Origin: Halanaerobiaceae bacterium
Lineage (GTDB): Bacteria > Bacillota > Halanaerobiia > Halanaerobiales > DTU029
DNA: 20,404 nucleotides
NCBI GenBank assembly: GCA_012521855.1
Contig: JAAYLO010000071.1
Location: forward strand, 1-20,404
Direction of reading: 5' to 3'
Below, piece by piece: positions 6,437-15,057 of the stretch. The translations under genes were made by a program, and so were the position numbers. The notes beneath the pieces were generated by a model. The model worked only from the letters and a program-made list of their open reading frames with translations. It was not told where the DNA came from and searched no databases. Within the stretch, counting starts at the first letter, position 1; every line of letters begins with the position of its first letter.

Positions 6437-9169
6437 ATGAGCTCCAATATTAAAATTAAATTATTATTCATAATATTATTGATTCTGGCTGTAGGTGTAA
6501 ATACTAGAGCAGATAACATGATTATGAATAGTTTTGAAAAGATATGTGATAATGATTTTTTGATATTATATTTTAAAGAAGCTACCACCGGGATTGCAAT
6601 TCAGGATAAGAGTACAGGCCAGATATGGTACTCCAGTCCACAGGATCTGGATGAGATGGAAAAAAATGCCAGTGGGAGAACCAAAGAAGCCTTAAAAGCA
6701 CAACTTGCTATAAAATACTATAATGATAGTGACCGGTTATTTGATATGGACACTTACAATGATAGTGTTTTACATGATCAATACAAGGTTACATTTCTGC
6801 CAAATGGACTGAGGGTTGATTATGAAATAGGGAAAAGATGGAAAGACGATGATTATATACCGGGAATTATCTCTAAAGAAAAGATGGAGAAGGAAGTATT
6901 ATCAAAACTCTCAGAAAAAGAGCAGAAATTTCTCCTTGATCAATATCACCTGATTACTTTAACCAGAAAAGAAGAAAATGAGGCACATGTTGATATATTT
7001 GGTGTTGATATGGTCAAACTGATGGGTGAAAATGATATAAAGGTATTAAGTGAAAATATGTCAGAAAGAAATAGACGGCGGTTAATTCAGGAATATCTAA
7101 AGAAAATTACAGAAGGGCAAAAATATACAACATTAGGGAATGTTAAATGGGAGGATATAGAACCATTATATAATAATCCTACTTATATTTTAAGTAATGA
7201 CATAATACCCTGGGATAAAGGGGATATAATTGATACATTTAAAAAGGCTGGTTATACACCTGTCAATATTCAGGAAGATCACAGCTATTACAATTACTCA
7301 CCGCCCTGGCCAAATATTGGAGTTTTCAGTCTGTCGGTAGAGTATATTCTTGAAGAAGAAGATTTAGTAGTCAGGATTCCCGGTGATAGTATTAAGTATC
7401 CGAAAAATGTCATTAATCATGCTACAGGCAATCGGGTTACATATCCTTTATGCAATATTAGTGTTCTGCCTAATTTTGAGGCGGGAAATCAAGAGGAAAA
7501 TGGCTTTATGCTGGTTCCTGATGGTTCTGGAGCTATTATTGAACTGAACAATCAAAAAACGAATATTCCTCCTTATGAAAAACCTGTTTATGGGAAGGAT
7601 TATTCTGTTGAACCTATCTCAGAGTATGGACCATATCTGGAATCCGGGATATACATGCCTGTCTACGCCCTTTCCAAGGGTGAAAAGGGTTTCCTGGCTA
7701 TTATTGAAAAGGGTGATTCTATAGCCAATATTCATGCCCAGGTTGCTGGTATGAGGGATTCATATAACAAGATTTATTCCAGCTTTCAGGTTATTCCCAG
7801 AACCAGGGTTTCTTTAGGGGGAGATTTAAAAACACTGTTTATAAATATGTATCAGTCCAGAAATTATAATAGAGATATAATTATTAGATATAAGCTTTTA
7901 GCTGGAAATGATATTGATTATTCTCTACTGGCTTCAGTTTATCAGGATTATCTTGTTGGTAAATACAATTTGGCGAGATTGGATGCAGATGAAAATATTC
8001 CTTTTATAATGGAAGTAATGGGTGGTATAAATAAAACAGTACCGGTTATGGGGATACCCAGAAGGGTAGTGATACCCTTAAGCGGCTACAGGGAAACAGC
8101 TTATATGATAGAAGAGTTGCAAAACAAAGGTATCGACAAACTGACGGTCTTATATAATGGGTGGTCAGCAGGGGGTATAAAGCATAGATTGCCCAACAAA
8201 GTCCGTCTGGAGAAAAAACTGGGCTCAGAAAAGGAATTTCTGGAGCTGATTGATTTGATGAAAAAGGATGACATTGACTTTTATCCAGAAATATCCTTTT
8301 TGAATCTATATCAAAATAAGCCTTTTGATGGTTTTGTAACTATTAGGAATAATGCCAGGTTTTTGAATCGTAAATATGCTTTTATTTATGATTTTTTCTG
8401 GATAGATACATACCAGGCCAATGATGATTATACTAAACAGATTATATCACCATCTTTTCTGGGGAGCCTTGTAGATGGTTTCATGAAGGATTACAGAAAA
8501 TATGATATAAACGGATTAGCATTACGGTATATAGGGACACAGATTAATTCTGATTTCCGGGTAAATGTTGATAAATTAATCGACCGTGAACAGGCTAAAG
8601 ACATAATAATAGAACAACTGGAAAAAATCAATAAAAAGGATAATATTGATTTAGTATTTAGAGAAGGCAATTTTTATACAATTCCTTATAGTAAATATAT
8701 TGTGGATGTTCCAATATATAGCGGGTCAAATTCTTTGTTTGACCAGGGTATACCTTTCTACCAGATGGTTTTACATGGATATAAAAATTATACTGGAGAG
8801 CCTATTAATCTTGCTTCCAAACCCAGGGTACAATTCCTGAAATTACTGGAAGTAGGCGGAGTCCCTTATTACCGTTGGAGTTATAATCAGGCTTCTCTTG
8901 TTAAAAAGAGTGTTTTCGATGACCAGTATTCAATATATTTTTATGATTATCTTGATGAGGCTGTAGATTATTATCATGAACTTAACTCCATTCTAGGCAA
9001 GCTTCAGGAGAAGAGGATTATAAGACATGAAAGACTTGCGAATGATGTTTATCAGGTCACCTATGAAGGGGATAATATAATTATTGTTAATTATAATCAG
9101 GAAGCTGTAGAGGTTGCTGGTTTGAAGATAGACAGCCTTGATTACAAATTTATCAAGGGGGAAGACTAA
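6437..9169 (+). CDS. Large exported DUF5696-type protein, possibly glycoside-hydrolase-like
   Basis: This 910-residue protein has a signal peptide (IKIKLLFIILLILAVGVNTRAD) without a lipobox cysteine, so it should act outside the inner membrane. I recognise it as DUF5696-like from GFMLVPDGSGAIIELNN (near 355), KGFLAIIEKGDSIANIHAQV, and VPIYSG...GIPFYQMVLHGYKNYTGEPINL (near 740-790). The middle part looks like a beta-supersandwich, and about 535-760 looks like a TIM barrel with LTVLYNGWSAGGIKHRLP (near 574) and YDFFWIDTY (near 652). A beta-domain closes the protein. This order recalls the GH101/GH129/GH31-type architecture, so a carbohydrate-active or carbohydrate-binding role is possible; no catalytic residue can be assigned. 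An insert at about 125-260 is rich in charged residues. It starts at ATG 6437, 22 bases after the Yip1 gene, with GAAGGGA upstream, and ends one base before the first permease start. It is almost certainly co-transcribed with both. Confidence 0.75.
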   Translation: MSSNIKIKLLFIILLILAVGVNTRADNMIMNSFEKICDNDFLILYFKEATTGIAIQDKSTGQIWYSSPQDLDEMEKNASGRTKEALKAQLAIKYYNDSDRLFDMDTYNDSVLHDQYKVTFLPNGLRVDYEIGKRWKDDDYIPGIISKEKMEKEVLSKLSEKEQKFLLDQYHLITLTRKEENEAHVDIFGVDMVKLMGENDIKVLSENMSERNRRRLIQEYLKKITEGQKYTTLGNVKWEDIEPLYNNPTYILSNDIIPWDKGDIIDTFKKAGYTPVNIQEDHSYYNYSPPWPNIGVFSLSVEYILEEEDLVVRIPGDSIKYPKNVINHATGNRVTYPLCNISVLPNFEAGNQEENGFMLVPDGSGAIIELNNQKTNIPPYEKPVYGKDYSVEPISEYGPYLESGIYMPVYALSKGEKGFLAIIEKGDSIANIHAQVAGMRDSYNKIYSSFQVIPRTRVSLGGDLKTLFINMYQSRNYNRDIIIRYKLLAGNDIDYSLLASVYQDYLVGKYNLARLDADENIPFIMEVMGGINKTVPVMGIPRRVVIPLSGYRETAYMIEELQNKGIDKLTVLYNGWSAGGIKHRLPNKVRLEKKLGSEKEFLELIDLMKKDDIDFYPEISFLNLYQNKPFDGFVTIRNNARFLNRKYAFIYDFFWIDTYQANDDYTKQIISPSFLGSLVDGFMKDYRKYDINGLALRYIGTQINSDFRVNVDKLIDREQAKDIIIEQLEKINKKDNIDLVFREGNFYTIPYSKYIVDVPIYSGSNSLFDQGIPFYQMVLHGYKNYTGEPINLASKPRVQFLKLLEVGGVPYYRWSYNQASLVKKSVFDDQYSIYFYDYLDEAVDYYHELNSILGKLQEKRIIRHERLANDVYQVTYEGDNIIIVNYNQEAVEVAGLKIDSLDYKFIKGED

Positions 9170-9170
9170 T

Positions 9171-10073
9171 ATGAAACTAAATAAGAGGTTTAGAGTAACT
9201 GTTGAAAACAGAGGGAAAATTGGCGGTTATTTGTTTACACTGCCATTTGTAGTGGGTTTTATACTGTTTTTCTTATATCCCTTTGTTCAATCAATCATAT
9301 TTAGTTTAAACAAGCTTTCTTTGACAACTGAGGGTTATGAACTTGAATTTGTCCGTTTTGACAATTACTATTATTCTATTTTTACTAATACTGAATTTAA
9401 TCAGGCTTTTGTAGAGACAATAACCGAAATGGTAATAGATTTACCCCTGATACTTGCTTTTAGTTTTTTTGCTGCAATTTTATTAAATCAAAAATTCAAA
9501 GGAAGAGCACTGGCCAGGGTAATCTTTTTCCTGCCTGTAATATATAGTGCCGGGGTAGTATTGAAAATGGAGCAGAATGATTTTGTTACTCAACTGATGA
9601 AGGAAAGTAATATAAATTTTATGTTCAGTGGAGAGGCTTTACAGGTATTACTGAAACAGACAAAATTTTTACCTGATGCTATGATTACTTATGTCTTAAA
9701 GGCTGTAGATAATATTCCTGTGATTATTCGTTCTTCCGGGATACAGATTCTGGTCTTCCTGGCGGGCTTACAGTCTATACCTGTAAGTGTTTATGAAGCT
9801 GCAGAAGTAGAAGGGGCCAGTGGCTGGGAATCTTTCTGGTTAATTACTTTACCGATGATCAGCCCTTTGATACTGACAAATATTGTGTATACTGTTGTTG
9901 ATAAGTTGACCAGAGCTGATAATGAGCTGGTATTATTAATAAAAGATACTGCTTTTACTGGCAGGGGTTATGGTGTAAGTACTGCTATGGCTACCATGTA
10001 TTTTGCTGCTATAGCAGTAATCCTGGGGATTATCTTTAAGGTTTTTTCACGTTATGTATTTTACAGGGAGTAA
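9171..10073 (+). CDS. Sugar ABC transporter permease, MalF-type (pair A, first)
   Basis: This 300-residue inner-membrane protein has about six hydrophobic helices. The EAA loop that contacts the ATPase reads YEAAEVEGASGWESFWLITLP, with E209 at its start. It opens with the usual YLFTLPFVVGFILFFLYPFVQS helix of MalF-type subunits. An unusually long, polar stretch (about 125-190, from LKMEQNDF to NIPVIIR) separates helices three and four and probably lies outside the membrane. The start is ATG 9171, one base after the DUF5696 stop, with an AAGGGGG ribosome binding site at 9155-9161. A TTG at 9138 is in frame but would overlap the previous gene and lacks a site. It pairs with the next gene to form one import channel. 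Substrate is inferred from context to be xylo-oligosaccharide. Confidence 0.9.
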   Translation: MKLNKRFRVTVENRGKIGGYLFTLPFVVGFILFFLYPFVQSIIFSLNKLSLTTEGYELEFVRFDNYYYSIFTNTEFNQAFVETITEMVIDLPLILAFSFFAAILLNQKFKGRALARVIFFLPVIYSAGVVLKMEQNDFVTQLMKESNINFMFSGEALQVLLKQTKFLPDAMITYVLKAVDNIPVIIRSSGIQILVFLAGLQSIPVSVYEAAEVEGASGWESFWLITLPMISPLILTNIVYTVVDKLTRADNELVLLIKDTAFTGRGYGVSTAMATMYFAAIAVILGIIFKVFSRYVFYRE

Positions 10074-10092
10074 ATTTATCAGGAGGGTATAA

Positions 10093-11061
10093 ATGAAAAG
10101 AGCAATAGTTTTGGATTTTGTTAAGGATAATGTGTTAGTTCGAGAAAAGATAAAAAAGTGGCTTATTAGTATTATCAGGGCTGTTCTGCTAATAGGTATT
10201 TCATATATAATACTATTACCTTTAATAACTAAATTCTCAAACTCTTTTATGTCTGTAAGGGATCTTTATGATCAGACAGTAAAATGGATACCCAGGAATA
10301 TTACAACAGAGCATTATAGATTGGTCTGGAAACATATGAAATATCCAGTGACCTTTTTTAATACATTTCTCTTGACAACTGTTGTGAGTTTATTACAGTT
10401 GTTTTCCTGCACAGTTATTGGATACGGGCTGGCCAGGTTTGATTTCAGGGGCAAGAACCTGATTTTTGCCCTGGTTATCCTTACTCTGATTGTACCACCA
10501 CAGATGATCTTGATACCACTTTATCTAAATTTCCGTTTTTTTGATCTTTATGGCCTTTTACCGGGGACAGGATTTAATTTAATAGGTACTTATTGGCCCT
10601 TTATACTGACTTCAATTACAGGGAATGGATTAAAAAACGGTCTATTTATCTATATAATGAGACAGTTTTTTAAGGGAATGCCCCGGGAACTGGAAGAGGC
10701 TGGTTATATAGATGGTGCAGGTCTTTTCCGTGCTTTTTTCTCTATAATGTTACCAGGGGCAATACCAGGTCTTGTTATTATCTTTCTCTTTTCATTTGTC
10801 TGGCAGTGGAATGATTATATATTTATAACTTTATTTATGGGCGGAGGTGCTTTTTTGCCACAGGCACTTGAGCTTGTTGCGAATAATGTAATCATAGAAA
10901 TTACGGGTGGAGCAGCACCGACTGAAATGCAGGGTGATCAGTATACTTCACTGCTCAATAATACTGGCATGATATTGGTAATTGCTCCACTGCTTATATT
11001 ATATGCTTTTATGCAGCGTTACTTTATTGAGAGTGTTGAGAGAAGCGGTATTGTTGGCTAA
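10093..11061 (+). CDS. Sugar ABC transporter permease, MalG-type (pair A, second)
   Basis: This 322-residue inner-membrane protein has about six helices and the EAA loop LEEAGYIDGAGLFRAFFSIMLP (E202). It shows MalG-type landmarks: FSNSFMSVRDLYDQ after the first helix, VIGYGLARFDFRGKN, LIVPPQMILIPLYL, and FVWQWNDYIF. It is longer than usual because of an extra loop before the final helix (about 270-295, from LVANNVII to QYTSLLNN). The start is ATG 10093, with AGGAGG at 10081-10086, 19 bases after the previous stop. It completes the first permease pair. No ATP-binding subunit follows, so a shared ATPase encoded elsewhere (as with MsmX/MsmK-type proteins in Firmicutes) would have to energise it. 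Confidence 0.92.
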   Translation: MKRAIVLDFVKDNVLVREKIKKWLISIIRAVLLIGISYIILLPLITKFSNSFMSVRDLYDQTVKWIPRNITTEHYRLVWKHMKYPVTFFNTFLLTTVVSLLQLFSCTVIGYGLARFDFRGKNLIFALVILTLIVPPQMILIPLYLNFRFFDLYGLLPGTGFNLIGTYWPFILTSITGNGLKNGLFIYIMRQFFKGMPRELEEAGYIDGAGLFRAFFSIMLPGAIPGLVIIFLFSFVWQWNDYIFITLFMGGGAFLPQALELVANNVIIEITGGAAPTEMQGDQYTSLLNNTGMILVIAPLLILYAFMQRYFIESVERSGIVG

Positions 11062-11088
11062 ATTTCTTGCTAAGGAGTTGAAATACAG

Positions 11089-14000
11089 ATGCAAAGGTAT
11101 TTATTTAAATTAATTATACCCATTTTTGTATTTGCTATAATTTTAAGTTTTACTATCCTGGCAGACATCTATGATGTCAGTACCCTTAATTATGTAGAAG
11201 AGATTACTTATGAGGATTACTTAAATAAATATAAGAACAGCCCGGAACCTGATCTGGAGATAATTATACCTGCAGCAGTTTATACGAAGACTGATATGAA
11301 TATTGAGATAAAGGAAGATTTCGAAGGGTATCCAGGAAAGGTTATCATAACAGAAGAAGATGGATTTGTTGAATGGGAAGTTGAAGTTGAAAAAGCAGGT
11401 TTTTATAATTTAGCACTGGATTATTATCCAATAAAAGGTAAAGGAACGAATATAAGCAGAAGCCTTGAGATAAATGGAGAAACACCATTTGAGAGTGTAA
11501 AATTTATTGATTTATATAGAATCTGGAGAAATGCAGAAGATATTAGAGTAGATAACCGCGGTAACGAAATAGCTCCGAGGCAGGAAGAGATTCCTGCCTG
11601 GATTACTATTGATATCAGGGATAGTGTTGGTTACTATAATGAACCTTATAAATTTTATTTTAAAGAAGGAATAAATACAATTCGCCTAATTTCTGATAAA
11701 GAGCCTGTTATGCTCGGAAATATTAAATTATATCAGACCAGAAAGATTCCTTCTTATCAGGAAAAACTGAATGTATATCTGGAAAAGGGTTACAGGAAGA
11801 CTGAAGGTTTTATTCATAAGATTCAGGCTGAGAAAATGGTTGCTAAATCAAATTCCTCCATTTTACCTGTCAGTGATCTCTCTGACCCGACATTAGAACC
11901 TTATCATCATGCTGAAATAAGGTTAAATACAATTGGCGGAATTAGTTGGCAGAAATCGGGGGAATGGATTGAATGGGAATTTGAGGTTCCTGAAGATGGT
12001 TTGTATAAAATTGGTTTTAAAGTTAAACAGAATTTAATGAGAGGGAATTTTGTCACCAGGAAATTATATATTGATGGAGAGATACCTTTTAAAGAAGCAG
12101 AAAAACTTGAATTTCATTTTTCGAGCAGGTACCAGATGATGGTACCAGAAAATAAAGCAACTGGAGAACCATATTATTTCTATTTAAAAAAAGGAAAACA
12201 CCGGCTTAGATTAGAGGTTTCTATTGGTGATATGGCTCCTATTCTAAGGGAAACAGAGGCCTGTTTATATGAGTTAAATAAAATTTACCGACAGATTATC
12301 ATGATTACTTCCGCTGCACCAGATACAACTCGTGATTACCAGTTAGAGAAACGTATACCTGCAGTAATAGAGGAGCTGGGCAGACAGGCAGAAATATTAA
12401 GTAATGTTGAGAAGTCTCTTGTTGAAACAACTGGAGAAGTTGGTCTCCAGGCAGCAAGAATCAGAGAAATTGCCCGTAATTTCCGGGAGATGGCTGAAAA
12501 GCCCAAAACTATTAAAAAGAGGATAAAGGCTTTTCGTGACAATCTGGCCAATCTGGGTACATGGATTATAGATTCCAGAAATCAACCACTGACACTGGAT
12601 TACATTATCATAGCATCTCCTGAAGAGGAAATGCCAGAAGTCCAGGCCGGTTTTTTCAAGGTGGCTTTACATGAAATAAAGAAATATATTGCTTCATATT
12701 ATGTTGATTATGAGATGATAGGTGATGTTTATGATAAGGGTGATACAGGACAGGAACCACTAAGGGTCTGGATAATAGCCGGGCGGGATCAAGCCCAGAT
12801 ACTTAAACGGATGATTGAGGACAGCTTTACTCCAGACACAGGTATTTTTGTAAACCTGGAATTGGTAAGTCTCGGTATGCTGTTACCTGCTACCCTTGCT
12901 GACAAAGGCCCTGATGTAGCACTAGGGGTGGAGGCTTCAGGCCCTATAGATTTTGCTTTAAGGAATGCTGTAGTTGATTTGACTCAATTTGATGATTTTC
13001 CTGAAGTGAAAGAAAGATTTCACAAGAGTGCTTTCGTACCTTTTACCTTCAGAGATAGTGTTTACGCTTTACCACAACAGCAAGTCTTCCCGGTCTTGTT
13101 TTACCGGAAAGACATATTATATGATCTGGGATTAGGAATACCAGAGACCTGGGATGATGTATTACAGATAATTCCTGAGTTACAGAAAAAGAATATGAAT
13201 TTTGGATTACCGATAAATGATCTGGAGAGAAGACGGACTATGGCCGGGTCTGCTATAGGTACAGCAGCTGGAGCAGGCAGTATTTCGGCTTTTCCTGGTA
13301 TTGCTCCATTTCTTACATTTCTATATCAAAGGGGAGAAGACCTCTATTATCCTGATGGTGTAAAAACCAGGCTTGATACTGAAGGTGCAGTAGAAGCCTT
13401 TAGATTGTGGACTGATCTCTATGAATTATACAAATTACCTATCTATTATGATGCAGCGAACCGTTTTAGAACAGGAGAAGTACCACTTCTTTACGAGAAT
13501 TATCCTTTTTATAATTTCCTGCAGGTTTTTGCACCTGAGCTGAGAGGGAAATGGGGTTTTACCCTGATACCTGGTACAAGGAGAGAAGACGGCAGTATAG
13601 ACCGTACTATCCCTAATGGGGTAATGGCTTATATGTCCGGTTCAGCAGATATGATACTGGAAAATGCGAAGGATAAAGAGGCAGCCTGGGAGTTTCTAAA
13701 ATGGTGGAGCAGTACAGAGGTTCAGGCCCGGTACGGACTTGAACTGGAGGCTCTTATGGGAGAATCTGCCAGGTATCCTACTGCCAATGTGGAGGCCTGT
13801 GAATTGCTGCCCTGGAAAAGTGAAGAATTAAAGATCTTAAAAGACCAGTGGCAGTATATAAAGGGAATACCTGAAGTTCCTGGCGGGTATATGACCGGAA
13901 GACATCTGGATAATGCCTTCAGAAAGGTCTTTAATGAAAAAGAGGACCCGCGAGAAGTGCTTCTTGATTATGTCCGTGTAATCGATGAAGAACTTACTAT

Positions 14001-14091
14001 AAAGCGTCAGGAATTTGGACTTGAAACTGATTTCGACGCGGTATTAAGAAAACATGAAGAAAATAGGGAATTGTATAACTGGTGGGATTAA
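11089..14091 (+). CDS. Two carbohydrate-binding-like domains fused to a family-1 solute-binding protein
   Basis: This 1000-residue exported protein has an N-terminal hydrophobic signal (about 5-24, no lipobox cysteine). Two similar beta-sandwich modules follow: about 70-215 (FVEWEVEVEKAGFYNLALDY, SLEINGETPF) and about 245-390 (WIEWEFEVPEDGLYKIGFKV, KLYIDGEIPF). Both resemble CBM35/CBM6-type galactose-binding-like domains. A helical, coiled-coil-prone linker covers about 400-490. From about 556 (LRVWIIAGRDQAQILKRMIE) to about 975 comes a complete family-1 solute-binding domain with KGPDVALGVEASGP, YALPQQQVFPVLFYRKDIL, GIPETWDDV and WEFLKWWSS. Typical binding proteins of this family are 400-450 residues, so the first half is an added module. 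The start is ATG 11089 with AAGGAG at 11072-11077. It lies between two permease pairs and could serve either. The likely role is to hold polymer or long oligosaccharide near the transporter; this is an inference. Confidence 0.85.
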   Translation: MQRYLFKLIIPIFVFAIILSFTILADIYDVSTLNYVEEITYEDYLNKYKNSPEPDLEIIIPAAVYTKTDMNIEIKEDFEGYPGKVIITEEDGFVEWEVEVEKAGFYNLALDYYPIKGKGTNISRSLEINGETPFESVKFIDLYRIWRNAEDIRVDNRGNEIAPRQEEIPAWITIDIRDSVGYYNEPYKFYFKEGINTIRLISDKEPVMLGNIKLYQTRKIPSYQEKLNVYLEKGYRKTEGFIHKIQAEKMVAKSNSSILPVSDLSDPTLEPYHHAEIRLNTIGGISWQKSGEWIEWEFEVPEDGLYKIGFKVKQNLMRGNFVTRKLYIDGEIPFKEAEKLEFHFSSRYQMMVPENKATGEPYYFYLKKGKHRLRLEVSIGDMAPILRETEACLYELNKIYRQIIMITSAAPDTTRDYQLEKRIPAVIEELGRQAEILSNVEKSLVETTGEVGLQAARIREIARNFREMAEKPKTIKKRIKAFRDNLANLGTWIIDSRNQPLTLDYIIIASPEEEMPEVQAGFFKVALHEIKKYIASYYVDYEMIGDVYDKGDTGQEPLRVWIIAGRDQAQILKRMIEDSFTPDTGIFVNLELVSLGMLLPATLADKGPDVALGVEASGPIDFALRNAVVDLTQFDDFPEVKERFHKSAFVPFTFRDSVYALPQQQVFPVLFYRKDILYDLGLGIPETWDDVLQIIPELQKKNMNFGLPINDLERRRTMAGSAIGTAAGAGSISAFPGIAPFLTFLYQRGEDLYYPDGVKTRLDTEGAVEAFRLWTDLYELYKLPIYYDAANRFRTGEVPLLYENYPFYNFLQVFAPELRGKWGFTLIPGTRREDGSIDRTIPNGVMAYMSGSADMILENAKDKEAAWEFLKWWSSTEVQARYGLELEALMGESARYPTANVEACELLPWKSEELKILKDQWQYIKGIPEVPGGYMTGRHLDNAFRKVFNEKEDPREVLLDYVRVIDEELTIKRQEFGLETDFDAVLRKHEENRELYNWWD

Positions 14092-14102
14092 AGGAGGATA
14101 TT

Positions 14103-15056
14103 ATGCAGAGTATAGAAATAAATATTAATGATCCAGCTAATAAGCTGAGTATGTCAGATAGATGGTTGAGATTAAGAAAGAGAATAGTTGACAGCAAGGA
14201 ATTATATCTTTATCTGGCACCTTTTGCTATCCTGTTTTTTGTCTTTACTGTATTACCTGTAATAATATCAATCTACCTGAGTTTTACCTATTATAATATG
14301 CTGGAGGCTCCCAAATGGGTAGGATGGCAGAATTATATAAGGCTTTTTCTGGCTGATGATGTTTTTTTGATTGCCTTGAAAAACACTTTTATTTTCGCAA
14401 TTATTACAGGACCGGTCAGTTATATGGCTTCACTACTGATTGCGTGGATGATAAATGAATTTAAGCCAAAGATTAGAGCTTTTTTCACACTGTTGTTCTA
14501 TGCACCATCTATTTCAGGTAATGCATATCTAGTCTGGCAGTACTTTTTTCACAATGATCCATATGGATATGCTAATGCTATTTTAATGGATCTGGGTATT
14601 ATTCATGAACCTATATTATGGCTTATCGATCCCAGGTATATTCTCTGGATTGTAATTATAGTTGTCCTGTGGATGAGTCTGGGCACTTCATTCCTGGTCT
14701 TTATTGCCGGGCTGCAGAATGTTGACAATAGTCTTTATGAGGCAGGAGCTATTGATGGTATTAAGAACAGGTGGCAGGAGTTGTGGTATATAACCCTGCC
14801 CTGTATGAGGCCGCAGTTGATGTTTGGTGCAATAATGGCTATTACCCAGTCCTTTGCAGCCAGTCAGCAGTCTATAGCTCTGGCGGGATTCCCCAGTGTT
14901 GATTATGCTGCCAGAACAATAGTTACACATCTGGTGGATTATGGTAGTGTTCGTTTTGAGATGGGTTATGCTGCTGCAATTGCAACACTGCTCTTCTTCG
15001 GGATGATTATTATACAAAGGATTGTACAGGGTATGCTAAATAAGGTGGGTGAGTAA
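14103..15056 (+). CDS. Sugar ABC transporter permease, MalF-type (pair B, first)
   Basis: This 317-residue membrane protein has about six helices. It begins with a hydrophilic N-terminus and then YLYLAPFAILFFVFTVLPVI, the MalF-type first helix. The EAA loop is YEAGAIDGIKNRWQELWYITLP (E213). The C-terminal part, VRFEMGYAAAIATLLFFGMI, also matches the family. The start is ATG 14103, five bases after AAGGAGG (14091-14097). A GTG at 14082 is in frame but would overlap the previous gene and has no site. It lies 11 bases after the binding-protein fusion and one base before the next start. It forms the second permease pair of the locus. Confidence 0.92.
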   Translation: MQSIEININDPANKLSMSDRWLRLRKRIVDSKELYLYLAPFAILFFVFTVLPVIISIYLSFTYYNMLEAPKWVGWQNYIRLFLADDVFLIALKNTFIFAIITGPVSYMASLLIAWMINEFKPKIRAFFTLLFYAPSISGNAYLVWQYFFHNDPYGYANAILMDLGIIHEPILWLIDPRYILWIVIIVVLWMSLGTSFLVFIAGLQNVDNSLYEAGAIDGIKNRWQELWYITLPCMRPQLMFGAIMAITQSFAASQQSIALAGFPSVDYAARTIVTHLVDYGSVRFEMGYAAAIATLLFFGMIIIQRIVQGMLNKVGE

Positions 15057-15057
15057 G

